A DNA stretch of 64,000 bases, taken from positions 248,001 through 312,000 of the forward strand of contig CBDCZB010000001.1 of NCBI GenBank assembly GCA_965224415.1, written 5' to 3'. Position numbers and translations under genes: made by a program. The DNA is from DAOUJI01 sp965224415 (GTDB taxonomy: Bacteria; Chloroflexota; Dehalococcoidia; Lucifugimonadales; JAGWBF01). Under the pieces are notes generated by a model. It saw only the letters and a program-made list of their open reading frames with translations. It was not told where the DNA came from and ran no database searches. Within the stretch, counting starts at the first letter, position 1. Each line of letters opens with the position of its first letter. Shown here piece after piece: positions 7,722 through 15,351 of this stretch.

Positions 7722-10370
7722 TTAAATCACAAACACGGCGTCTTTGGGCCGGGCCTTGCCACCGTGGACCGAGGGCTCAGCGCACCACTTGGCGGCAAGA
7801 CGCCGGATACCTTCATAGACGCTTTCGTTGAATCCCAGCAGATCGCAGACCACACGCCTGTCCAGCAGGGCTCGGTTGGGGTCGGCGTCGGCCAGGTAAG
7901 CAGGCTTGAGCTCCTTGTCCCTGAACTCTTCGAATATCTCCTGGGCCAAGGCCAACTGCTCGTCGCTCAGAGCGCGAAAGTCCAGCACTGGCAGCGTTTC
8001 GGCTTGGCTGATGGTGATTCTTCCCCGTCCGCTTGTTTGCCGGCTAGCGTGCCACCAGAAACACAGCAGCCCAAGTGTGCTGTTTGCCCACAGGCTCAAC
8101 GCGTAGTCAAATTGCGGGACGTCGAAATGCACATTCGGCCACGCGGTTCCGCCAATGCTCTCTCGGTCGGTGAACGCAGCACAGAGCGGTTGAGAATTAA
8201 ACCGGAAGTCTTGGTTGATATGGGATCGACTTGCTGTAGCCCAAACCTCCGCAGCTTTGGCTTCCATCCCTTGCCTTACGCGCAACTCAGAGTCGGGAAC
8301 GCACACCAAGCGAGTTTCCTGCTGAGCATTGTGGTTCCAAAGGCAGGGGTAGCTGGCCGTTTGGCTGGGCGGCCCCTTGGTAAACGGCCCAGAGCGAACG
8401 TTGCCCGCGATGTTCATGTGATAGTAGCCGCGTTTACCCACTTGGTTCAGTGGGACCACCTGCAACCCAAGGGCCGTAGCAGACCCCGGCAGCCACAGTC
8501 GAGAGTGGGCCAATTCATAGGCCGTCTGTGCCAGCGAATAGTCCGCCAACCGCACTTCTGACCAGTCATCCCCGTCCTTATAAGCCGGGGCGGCCAACAT
8601 CTCTCCCATTAGTTCACCCCCGACAATCAGGGGTGTGCCGCCATACGGTCCATCCTCGATTCGCCTGGTGTAATCGTTTCCTGTGATTGTTCGTGCGATT
8701 GAATTGGAGTGGGCAAACCCCTCCGGTCTCTGTCTTAACGAGACGAAATGTATTCGCACGGAGGGGTCCTGGTTTGCGTCCAGCTTTTTTGCGATTACCA
8801 GGCATTCGCCCAGGCCGGTATCTGCTGAGAATGAGAAGTCGTCATTGTCTGAAGCCGCAATGCTGACCACGGTCAAGTCCGTATAACTGGACGTCAGCAT
8901 GTGCCGAAACTCCCGCCAGGAAATTCCGGATGCAGCGGACAGCGGCAACACGAGAGCCAACACTCCACCGGGCTTCAGCTTCTTGTCCGCCAGCGCGGCG
9001 AACGCCGACGCTATGCCTGCGTAACCGTGATAGCAACTGCCTTTGGAATAATCTTTCAGCCGTTTCGACATTTGCTCTTGCGTCTCCAGCTCGGTGCCCA
9101 ACCCTCTGAACTGTTTGATATAGTCTTCTGTTCTGTCGCTGCCCTCCCAGTCGGAGCCTGCCCGAGTAAAGGGCGGATTCATTATCACCAGGTCGAAACT
9201 ATTCTCTGGCATGGCCTTCGAATGTTCCGAATTGGCGTCCAATAGTTCCAGGGACCCTATAGCCACCGAGTCTTCGCTTTGACGACCATAGGGCATAGTC
9301 AGCAGGTTGGATTTCCGAAACTCTACGTTGGGTCGCAGCCCAGCCAGGGTGGACCCCGTTATGTGGATGGCCGAGGGCATTACGTCGCAGCCATAGAGCG
9401 TGTCTTCCATCATCACGGGGTGCAGTTTGTCCAGTTCTCCACTGGCGCGTTCGTGGCGGGCGGCTATCTGCTCGTAGACAGCCGCAAGCAGGGCGCCGGT
9501 GCCGCAGGCGAAATCAGCGATGCGGAGCCTGCCAATCATGTCTACGTCGGACCAGTCCATGCCTTCCATCTTCGCCACGGCCAACCGGGCCAGCAGCGCC
9601 GCGGACGCGGGCAGGGTGTAGAAGGTGGCTAGATACTTGCGGTCGGCGATGAGCCGCTGGAAGACCTGGCCGGTTAGGTCGTGGTCGTTGTTGACTCCAC
9701 TGGACGCGATTTGCAGTACCTGCTGGCTGATTATGTTCAGGATTTGTGAACCTTCCCGCGCCGGAAGTTCTTCTACGATGGCTTTCGCGATGTCGAATAT
9801 ATCCAGATAGTTGAACGCCAGAATGCTGTACCAGGCCTCCAGTAGGTCGGCTTGCGGATTACGTGCGCCGAAGCCACAGATTTGCTGCAACGATTTGACG
9901 CTGTGCCGTCCGGCGAGGCGTTCGTGGAAGAGCATGGCGTTGGCGATGATGGCGCAGGCCATGCGCCGCATTTGAGGAGCGTCGGTCATATTCAGGCGGC
10001 TGGCGATGGACGGGCTGATGTCCGGCCTGGTTTCGGTCATCTGATTTAGCACACTGGCAGCTATTTCGATGCCGCTTTGGAGTGTATCCGCAGCTTGATC
10101 CACTTCTTTTTGCGGCACGGACACCAAACGGACCAGATCGGCAAGGTCGACGTAGGAGCCTTCCAACCAGCCTGACTCGGGGAAGCGGACAATGCTTTGG
10201 ATTTCTCGGGACGGGGTCTGCCTATACTTCTCCACCGTGAACACGCAGTAGGACAGTCGGGCGTCGTTGAGGGCGGCCTGGAGGTCGTCGGAGTCGCCGA
10301 CATCCTCCGGGTAGCGCAAAGCAATAGCGGATTCGATGGGGTGGGGATGAACGGTTACGTTGAGGCCCAT
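7722..10370 (-). CDS. Large N6-adenine DNA methylase, body of an amber-interrupted gene
   Basis: This 882-residue protein is a DNA N6-adenine methyltransferase of the type IIG/ISP-like class. A T-F-Y-T-L-P-A-S-A-A-L-L segment (about 249-260) precedes SAM motif I D-F-A-C-G-T-G-A-L-L (285-294). The catalytic motif IV N-P-P-F is at 398-401, and a long C-terminal region probably recognises target DNA. The frame upstream of ATG 10370 is interrupted only by a TAG (10389-10391); the 67 codons before it carry a nuclease-like motif and look like the original N-terminus. The present product may therefore be a methylase lacking part of its endonuclease domain. It stands alone on the minus strand, with a palindromic promoter region upstream. 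Confidence 0.85.
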   Translation of the reverse strand: MGLNVTVHPHPIESAIALRYPEDVGDSDDLQAALNDARLSYCVFTVEKYRQTPSREIQSIVRFPESGWLEGSYVDLADLVRLVSVPQKEVDQAADTLQSGIEIAASVLNQMTETRPDISPSIASRLNMTDAPQMRRMACAIIANAMLFHERLAGRHSVKSLQQICGFGARNPQADLLEAWYSILAFNYLDIFDIAKAIVEELPAREGSQILNIISQQVLQIASSGVNNDHDLTGQVFQRLIADRKYLATFYTLPASAALLARLAVAKMEGMDWSDVDMIGRLRIADFACGTGALLAAVYEQIAARHERASGELDKLHPVMMEDTLYGCDVMPSAIHITGSTLAGLRPNVEFRKSNLLTMPYGRQSEDSVAIGSLELLDANSEHSKAMPENSFDLVIMNPPFTRAGSDWEGSDRTEDYIKQFRGLGTELETQEQMSKRLKDYSKGSCYHGYAGIASAFAALADKKLKPGGVLALVLPLSAASGISWREFRHMLTSSYTDLTVVSIAASDNDDFSFSADTGLGECLVIAKKLDANQDPSVRIHFVSLRQRPEGFAHSNSIARTITGNDYTRRIEDGPYGGTPLIVGGELMGEMLAAPAYKDGDDWSEVRLADYSLAQTAYELAHSRLWLPGSATALGLQVVPLNQVGKRGYYHMNIAGNVRSGPFTKGPPSQTASYPCLWNHNAQQETRLVCVPDSELRVRQGMEAKAAEVWATASRSHINQDFRFNSQPLCAAFTDRESIGGTAWPNVHFDVPQFDYALSLWANSTLGLLCFWWHASRQTSGRGRITISQAETLPVLDFRALSDEQLALAQEIFEEFRDKELKPAYLADADPNRALLDRRVVCDLLGFNESVYEGIRRLAAKWCAEPSVHGGKARPKDAVFVI

Positions 10371-10388
10371 GCGTCCCCGGGCCTCTTC

Positions 10389-10589
10389 CTACGCTGTCAA
10401 CGCGGGCATGTACTCCGCCTCGATTGCCACCGGGGAGCGGTCGGGCGCCGCAACCAGTATATCGGGGCGAAGGCCGGGACGGCCCACGATGACCTGGGTA
10501 TTCTCGGATCGCACTTCCCAACCCGGGAGCATGGGCCGCATGAGGTCAGCCAAGTTGTTGTTGGCGCTGGGCTCGGTCTGGTGGGGCAT
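10389..10589 (-). pseudogene. N-terminal fragment of the methylase gene, cut off by in-frame TAG
   Basis: From an ATG at 10589 the frame encodes 66 residues, ending in R-P-D-I-L-V... I-E-A-E-Y-M-P-A, then TAG, then continues in the same frame (E-E-A-R-G-R-M) into the methylase at 10370. The P-D and E-x-E spacing resembles a PD-(D/E)xK nuclease core. Codon use is normal up to and after the stop, so one substitution seems to have split the gene. Stop readthrough or a sequencing error are alternatives. Confidence 0.65.
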
Positions 10590-10665
10590 GGAGGCTATTC
10601 TACCCCACGGGAGACCGGCTTGCGTAGGAGCCGATGTCGTTAACGCAATAGTGTTTACTTGTGAG

Positions 10666-10703
10666 GCGCTGTCGGCTCCGGCCGAGGCCGGAGCCGACAG
10701 CGC
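10666..10703. repeat. Perfect 18-bp inverted repeat with 2-nt centre
   Basis: The left arm begins GCGCTGTCGGCTCCGG and the right arm is its exact reverse complement over 18 bp, separated by GA. It lies between two divergent genes (methylase to the left, hydrolase to the right), so it is not a simple terminator for either. The right arm overlaps a candidate -35 box for the hydrolase gene, which makes an operator role possible. Confidence 0.8.
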
Positions 10704-10724
10704 GGGAAGCCGCCATGCTATAAT
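10694..10724 (+). promoter_or_regulatory. Candidate promoter of the alpha/beta hydrolase gene
   Basis: CCGACA (10694-10699) and a perfect TATAAT (10719-10724) are separated by 19 nt. Transcription would start near 10731, before the ATG at 10759. The -35 lies inside the right arm of the inverted repeat. Confidence 0.4.
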
Positions 10725-10758
10725 CGCCCTGGATTTTCGACCGTATTGGGGGTGGAGT

Positions 10759-11562
10759 ATGCCCACCGTGAGCTTGCCTGGTTCCCTTGAGATGTTCTAT
10801 GAGGACAACGACTACACCGACCCCTGGCGTACCCCCGACGCTGTGGTGATGCACCACGGCCAGGCCAAGAACCACAAGCTATGGTATGGATGGGTCCCGG
10901 AGTTGGCCCGCCAGTACAGAACCCTGCGAATAGACGCCAGGGGTTACGGGAACTCGTCCGTTCCCGCTCCCGGCTACGACTGGTCCCTGGAAGGGTTCGC
11001 GGATGACATAAGGAACTTCCTGGACGCAATGGGCCTGGACAAGGTACACCTCATTGGAGAGACGGTGGGCGGCACCATCTCCATGAAGTTCGCCCACATG
11101 TATCCCGACCGTCTCAAGAGCGTGACCGTGTGCAGCTCACCCTATAAGTTCGTGGGGGCGTCGTCCTATGTCGAGAACAGGGACCTGGTGGCTGCTCAAG
11201 GAGTCGAACCCTGGGTGCGGCAGGAAATGGACCGCAGGGCCCCGCCCGGCGACAATGACAACGGATACCGGGAATGGTACGCCCAGCAGATGATACCCAC
11301 TGCCCAGCACGTGGTGGTGGAAACCCTGACGTACCTGTCCACCGTAGACTTGACTGCCATATTGCCCGAAATCACAACACCGACCCTGGTCCTCATCTCC
11401 GAGGGGGAGTACAACAGGGAGCCCCAGAGGGCAGACGGCATAGTAAGCCTGATTCCAGGCGCCAGGCTGGAGGTCATAAAGGGAACGTCGGGCTTCGTGC
11501 AGCACACCGACCCGGACAAATGTGTCGACGTGTGGCGCAAGTTCATGGGAAGCCTCAACTAG
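10759..11562 (+). CDS. Alpha/beta hydrolase with Thr at the nucleophile position
   Basis: This 267-residue alpha/beta hydrolase fold protein has the oxyanion segment M-H-H-G-Q, the D-A-R-G-Y-G-N-S-S motif and a nucleophile elbow reading G-E-T-V-G-G where G-x-S-x-G is usual. The expected Ser is thus Thr. A late His in Q-H-T-D-P is the likely catalytic base, and an acidic residue lies in the S-E-G-E-Y turn. The ATG at 10759 follows a GGGGGTGGAG ribosome site; the frame extends upstream, but that part is not protein-like. The CoA-transferase at 11578 starts 15 nt downstream, so the two may form an operon. The substrate is unknown. Confidence 0.85.
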   Translation: MPTVSLPGSLEMFYEDNDYTDPWRTPDAVVMHHGQAKNHKLWYGWVPELARQYRTLRIDARGYGNSSVPAPGYDWSLEGFADDIRNFLDAMGLDKVHLIGETVGGTISMKFAHMYPDRLKSVTVCSSPYKFVGASSYVENRDLVAAQGVEPWVRQEMDRRAPPGDNDNGYREWYAQQMIPTAQHVVVETLTYLSTVDLTAILPEITTPTLVLISEGEYNREPQRADGIVSLIPGARLEVIKGTSGFVQHTDPDKCVDVWRKFMGSLN

Positions 11563-11577
11563 CTCAGGAGACGAAGG

Positions 11578-12780
11578 ATGTACGCCCTAGATGGAATCAA
11601 GGTTCTGGACCTGACCCGCAACACTCCGGGTGAGTTCTGCACGATGATGCTGGGCGACCTGGGCGCCGACGTGCTGAAGGTCGAACGCCCTATGGATAGC
11701 GCGCGGACCGCGTTCGAGCGCAGCTCCACCGGCGCTGCGACGTGGGGCCAGATGGACCGGGACTTGCAGTACAGCGCCATGCACCGGAACAAGCGCAGCA
11801 TCGCCTTGAACTTGAAGCATAAAGAAGCTCAAGACATTTTCTACAGCCTCGCCAAGGACGCTGACGTCGTCATCGAGGGTTTTCGGCCCGGCGTAGTGGA
11901 CCGTCTGGGCGTGGGGTATGAGACCATCAATGGAATTAACCCGCGAATCGTTTATCTGTCCCTGTCAGGGTTCGGGCAGGACGGTCCCTACAAGCTGATG
12001 GCGGGCCACGACATCAACTACATCTCCATTGCGGGGGCCTTGGACTTTGTGGGATACGATCCCAACGACAAGCCAGCCATACCCATGAACTACATCGCCG
12101 ACTACGCTGGGGGCAGCCTCTGCAGCGCCGTCGCAATTCTGGCGGCCATCATCGCCCGCGAGAAGACGGGGCGTGGCCAATACATCGACATAGGAATGGC
12201 CGAAGGCGCCTTTTACCTGATGGCCGCTCTGATCGCCCGGCACCAGACCTATGGCGAAATTCCCAGGCGAGGGAGCAACAGGCTCAACGGGGGCGTCCCC
12301 CATTACAACGTGTACGAGACCAAGGACGCCCGGTACATCTCAATTGCGGCGCTTGAACCCTGGTTCTGGGAGAACCTCTGCAACTATCTGGAACGGCCCG
12401 ACCTTGTTCCCCACCAGCTTACTGAGGGCGAGAAACGCCAGGAGGTGTTCCAACTGCTCACGGACACGTTCAAGACCAAGACCATGGACGAATGGTTCGA
12501 AGAGCTAAAGGACAAGGACATATGCGTTGGAAAGGTCTACTCCATCGACGAGGCCATGCACGACCCGCATCTGGTCGAACGGGGTATGGTCCTGGAGGTG
12601 GAGGGGCCTGAGGGGGAGAAGATCATTCAGCCGGCGCCGTCACTCCACATGTCGGACACCCCGCCAGGGTTCAGGCATCTCGGCCCCACCGTAGGCCAGC
12701 ACACGAAAGAGGTCCTCTCAGGGATGGGCTACAGCGACACTCATATTCAGGAGATGTTGGACAAGGAAATCATCCAATAG
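11578..12780 (+). CDS. CaiB/BaiF family CoA-transferase
   Basis: This is a complete 400-residue family III CoA-transferase. It has the D-L-T-R-N-T-P-G-x-F-C N-terminal segment, G-A-D-V-L-K-V-E, N-L-K-H-K-E-A, then N-Y-I-A-D-Y-A-G-G with the probable catalytic Asp near residue 177, G-R-G-Q-Y-I-D-I, and the closing G-P-T-V-G-Q-H-T-K-E-V-L motif. A weak GGAGA ribosome site precedes the ATG. It probably exchanges CoA on a carboxylic acid produced or used by the upstream hydrolase; this is inference from adjacency. Confidence 0.9.
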   Translation: MYALDGIKVLDLTRNTPGEFCTMMLGDLGADVLKVERPMDSARTAFERSSTGAATWGQMDRDLQYSAMHRNKRSIALNLKHKEAQDIFYSLAKDADVVIEGFRPGVVDRLGVGYETINGINPRIVYLSLSGFGQDGPYKLMAGHDINYISIAGALDFVGYDPNDKPAIPMNYIADYAGGSLCSAVAILAAIIAREKTGRGQYIDIGMAEGAFYLMAALIARHQTYGEIPRRGSNRLNGGVPHYNVYETKDARYISIAALEPWFWENLCNYLERPDLVPHQLTEGEKRQEVFQLLTDTFKTKTMDEWFEELKDKDICVGKVYSIDEAMHDPHLVERGMVLEVEGPEGEKIIQPAPSLHMSDTPPGFRHLGPTVGQHTKEVLSGMGYSDTHIQEMLDKEIIQ

Positions 12781-12810
12781 CTGCCGGGCGCTTGCAGGCC
12801 CCTGTCTTCC

Positions 12811-12838
12811 TTGACAGTCCAACGCGAGGGCATACCAT
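12811..12838 (+). promoter_or_regulatory. Candidate sigma70 promoter for the PaREP1-like gene
   Basis: TTGACA (12811-12816) and TACCAT (12833-12838) are 16 nt apart. Transcription would begin near 12845, about 24 nt before the ATG at 12869, leaving a GGAGAAGG ribosome site in the leader. Confidence 0.45.
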
Positions 12839-12868
12839 GTATGCTACGATTAGGAGAAGGTTCTTCAC

Positions 12869-13225
12869 ATGACAACGGCGAGAAAAACTTATGCTGAGCA
12901 ATCGGCGGAATACTGGCGGCAAGCCCAGGAAGAGCTAGAGAAGGACGACCTGCGGCAAGCTTCGGAAAAGGGTTGGGGCGCCGCCTCGCAAATGGTCAAG
13001 GCCGTTGCTGAAAAACGTCGGTGGGACCACAAGAGCCACCATGACCTGCATGACGCTGTCGACAAATTGGCGGATGAGACCGAAGATAGCGACCTTACAC
13101 TGCAATTCGGCAGCGCTGCAAACTTGCACATCAACTTCTATGAGGGTTGGCTGAGCCGGCCTGCGATTACTCTCCATCTGCACCAGGTGAATCAGTTTTT
13201 GGCGAAGCTGAGGAATCAGCTGTAA
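12869..13225 (+). CDS. PaREP1/HEPN-like small protein
   Basis: This 118-residue, mostly helical protein has the E-K-G-W-G-A-A-S-Q-M-V-K-A-V-A-E-K-R pattern typical of PaREP1-type proteins, which belong to the HEPN-like helical group. A second half contains S-H-H-D-L-H and a long amphipathic helix ending H-L-H-Q-V-N-Q-F-L. Many relatives are found beside nucleotidyltransferase genes, but no such partner is present here. It has its own candidate promoter and is followed by a repeat hairpin. Function is unknown. Confidence 0.6.
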   Translation: MTTARKTYAEQSAEYWRQAQEELEKDDLRQASEKGWGAASQMVKAVAEKRRWDHKSHHDLHDAVDKLADETEDSDLTLQFGSAANLHINFYEGWLSRPAITLHLHQVNQFLAKLRNQL

Positions 13226-13241
13226 CGAAGTCTTCCCAAAG

Positions 13242-13284
13242 TCTCTTCCCTCTTGAGGGAGAAGATTGAGATGGGGGTGAGCGG
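13242..13284. repeat. Short intergenic hairpin repeat (CTCCC/GGGAG type)
   Basis: The segment reads as a hairpin of CTTCCCTC and GAGGGAGAAG around TT, followed by a G-rich tail (ATGGGGGTGAGC). It resembles the repeats at 23355-23400 and 23511-23555. It lies between convergent genes and may also help end transcription. Confidence 0.5.
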
Positions 13285-13323
13285 GACGTCTAAGATTTCT
13301 GTTTGTTGGACGGCTCCGCTGCT

Positions 13324-14112
13324 CTAAGACCGGCCCTTGCGCTCTATGAACTCCTTGAAGGAGTCCTCTACGTGGGGAGCCACAAAGTCGTCCCTCAGGA
13401 AGTTTCGCTCCCGTTCCCACATATCCTGGAATCCGGAGCCTACGTCTTCCATAAGCAGCTTCTTCAGGCCACGCACCGAGTTCTGGTTGTTCCCCGCGAT
13501 GGTTACCGCAATCTCCCGGGCCTTCTCCATCACCCGGTCGTGGGAGACGAGGTGGTTGAGCAGTCCGATGCGGTGGGCCTCGTCGGGTTCCACTACTCGA
13601 CCTGTGAAGAGAAGCTCCTTGGCTATGGGCCAGCCCACCTGTTGCGGAAGGGTCCAGGTGCAGTTGAGGCGGCCGTATGCGGCGGCCAGAAATCGAAACC
13701 GGGAACGCTCACACCCAACCCGGATGTCCAGGGACGATGCCAGTACGCTGCCGCCGCCGTAGGACAAGCCGTTGAGGGCGCCGATGGTCGGCTTCGAGGC
13801 TGAACCAACGTGCCAGCTGGCCTGTGACCGCGTGGCCCTGTGATGGCGGTCTTCGTCCTCGGTCAGCTCTCCGCTCTCTCGCTTCGTGGCGTCTTCCCGT
13901 TGCTCGTGGATGTCGGCGCCCGCTGAGAAAGCCCTGTCTCCTGCGCCGGTGAGAATAATGGCCGCGATGGAGTCGTCCTCCTCCGCTTCAGACATGGCCT
14001 GGTCAAGCTCTCCCACCAGAACGTGGTTCATGGCGTTCAGCACCTCGGGCCTGTTGAGCGTGATGGTGGCCACCCCTTCGGAGTTTTCAACTACAATGGT
14101 CTGGTAGGACAT
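13324..14112 (-). CDS. Enoyl-CoA hydratase/isomerase family protein
   Basis: This 262-residue crotonase-fold protein opens with I-T-L-N-R-P-E-V-L-N-A-M and has the oxyanion-hole segment A-F-S-A-G-A-D-I (about residues 62-69). The second oxyanion segment near residue 120 reads L-S-Y-G-G-G-S, where the usual Glu after G-G-G/G-A is Ser, so hydratase activity is not certain and isomerase or other crotonase chemistry is possible. Its C-terminus is complete. It probably acts on an acyl-CoA in fatty or aromatic acid breakdown. It is transcribed away from the sulfurtransferase gene at 14317. Confidence 0.85.
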   Translation of the reverse strand: MSYQTIVVENSEGVATITLNRPEVLNAMNHVLVGELDQAMSEAEEDDSIAAIILTGAGDRAFSAGADIHEQREDATKRESGELTEDEDRHHRATRSQASWHVGSASKPTIGALNGLSYGGGSVLASSLDIRVGCERSRFRFLAAAYGRLNCTWTLPQQVGWPIAKELLFTGRVVEPDEAHRIGLLNHLVSHDRVMEKAREIAVTIAGNNQNSVRGLKKLLMEDVGSGFQDMWERERNFLRDDFVAPHVEDSFKEFIERKGRS

Positions 14113-14227
14113 GGTTGCTCCTCGTAAAGAGTGTGGGGATGAATTCGGCAGCGCAACTGCGCGGGAAACCTCGCCGCTCGGCGATTCGCATTGTAATCTG
14201 GGGCAGGCGTCGAGTCAATTCGCCAAT

Positions 14228-14256
14228 TTGACAGTTATAACGTGGCGTCTTAATAT
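14228..14256 (+). promoter_or_regulatory. Strong candidate sigma70 promoter of the sulfurtransferase gene
   Basis: A perfect TTGACA (14228-14233) is followed at the ideal 17-nt spacing by TAATAT (14251-14256). Transcription would begin near 14263, and a CCGGAGG ribosome site precedes the ATG at 14317. This is the best-matching promoter in the window. Confidence 0.65.
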
Positions 14257-14316
14257 CGACTCGATTGCTCTAGCGCAAGTTTCAACAACCCTGCAACACA
14301 ATCCGGAGGTGTGGCT

Positions 14317-15159
14317 ATGGCCGACTACGCGCATCCTGAGTCCCTGGTTGACACCCAGTGGGTGGCTGACCACGGAAGCGACGACAACGTCCGATTGGTA
14401 GAGGTGGACGTGGACACCATGGCCTACGAGCAAGGCCACATAGCCGGCGCCGTCGCCTGGAACTGGAAGAGCCAGCTTCAGGACAACGTGAGCCGCGACA
14501 TCGTCGGCCAGAGCGAGATGGAAGAGCTTCTGGGCCAGTCGAGCATCGACAATGACACCACCGTGATTCTCTACGGCGACAACAACAACTGGTTTGCCTC
14601 GTGGGCCTTCTGGCAAATGAAGTACTATGGACACAACGACGTGCGGCTCATGAACGGAGGGCGCGCCAAGTGGGTGGCCGAGGACAGGCCGCTGACCACC
14701 GACGCGTCCAGCCACGCAGCCAAGAGCTACTCGGCCGGCGCCTCCGACGAGTCCATCCGCGCCTACAGGGAGCAGGTCTTGAGCGCCGTCCAGTCAGGGA
14801 ACATTGCCCTGGTCGACGTGCGTTCTCCGGCGGAGTTCAGCGGAGAGCTTCTTGCTCCTGAACACCTTCCCCAAGAGGGTTCACAAAGGGGCGGCCACAT
14901 CCCCGGGGCGGCAAACGTGCCCTGGGCTACCGCTGTGGCGGAGGACGGGACGTTCAAGTCAGCCGATGAGCTGGCGGCCATATACGGCGGCAAGGGTGTG
15001 GACGGAGGCAAGGAGACCATCGCCTACTGCCGGATTGGCGAACGTTCCTCCCACACTTGGTTCGTGCTGAGCCGTCTGCTGGGCTACGACAACGTCCGCA
15101 ACTACGACGGTTCCTGGACCGAGTACGGCAGCATCGTCAGGGCCCCCATCGAGAGATAG
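14317..15159 (+). CDS. Thiosulfate/3-mercaptopyruvate sulfurtransferase (two rhodanese domains)
   Basis: The ~280-residue protein has two rhodanese domains. The first (inactive type) has the E-V-D-V-D and G-H-I-A-G-A-V motifs. The second, active domain has V-D-V-R-S-P-A-E-F, G-H-I-P-G-A-A-N-V-P-W and the active-site loop C-R-I-G-E-R-S with the catalytic Cys, followed by S-S-H-T-W. The enzyme transfers sulfane sulfur from thiosulfate or mercaptopyruvate to a thiol acceptor. I chose ATG 14317 for its spacing from CCGGAGG; GTG 14311 is the alternative. A decayed copy of its 3' end lies at 15828-16000, so this locus was once duplicated. Confidence 0.92.
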   Translation: MADYAHPESLVDTQWVADHGSDDNVRLVEVDVDTMAYEQGHIAGAVAWNWKSQLQDNVSRDIVGQSEMEELLGQSSIDNDTTVILYGDNNNWFASWAFWQMKYYGHNDVRLMNGGRAKWVAEDRPLTTDASSHAAKSYSAGASDESIRAYREQVLSAVQSGNIALVDVRSPAEFSGELLAPEHLPQEGSQRGGHIPGAANVPWATAVAEDGTFKSADELAAIYGGKGVDGGKETIAYCRIGERSSHTWFVLSRLLGYDNVRNYDGSWTEYGSIVRAPIER

Positions 15160-15211
15160 GCGGCCCGACCGGCGCAGTTGTCGGCAAGCCTCGGGGTCCG
15201 TCACTCTCACC

Positions 15212-15329
15212 GGAGAAGTGGCGGAATGGCAGCCATGCTCACTTGCCTGTACGTCCAAGCGAAAGCCAGGTCGTAGAAGAAGCAAGTGCTCGAAAGAGCG
15301 TGAGGGTTCGCGTTCCTTCGTCTCCGCCA
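15212..15329 (+). ncRNA. Class-II (Leu/Ser-type) tRNA-like element with enlarged anticodon arm, copy 1
   Basis: The 118-nt segment folds like a long-variable-arm tRNA. The acceptor GGAGAAG pairs with CGTCTCC (6 of 7), followed by G and an encoded CCA. T8 and G9 precede a D-arm-like segment. A perfect 7-bp stem CACTTGC/GCAAGTG stands at the anticodon-stem position. The variable arm is GCTC-GAAA-GAGC, and the T arm is 5 bp with loop TTCGCGT. Two features are abnormal: the 'anticodon loop' is ~35 nt, and the T loop lacks the invariant A58. It is therefore a degenerate tRNA, an intron-bearing tRNA or a tRNA mimic. A related copy lies at 16052. Confidence 0.45.
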
Positions 15330-15351
15330 GCGCCGGGAACGAACATATCCC

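Noticed and set aside
10389..10391. Pyrrolysine at the TAG
   Set aside because: No pyrrolysine gene or methylamine methyltransferase context is visible; a nonsense mutation is simpler.
10360..10758. An N-terminal extension of the alpha/beta hydrolase
   Set aside because: The frame is open, but it overlaps the methylase fragment on the other strand, includes the palindrome, and has no hydrolase-like sequence. ATG 10759 has a ribosome site.
15212..15329. selC (tRNA-Sec), tempting given the selenoproteins
   Set aside because: It ends in GCCA and has a long variable arm, but no TCA anticodon in a proper loop, no 8-bp acceptor and no long D stem are present.
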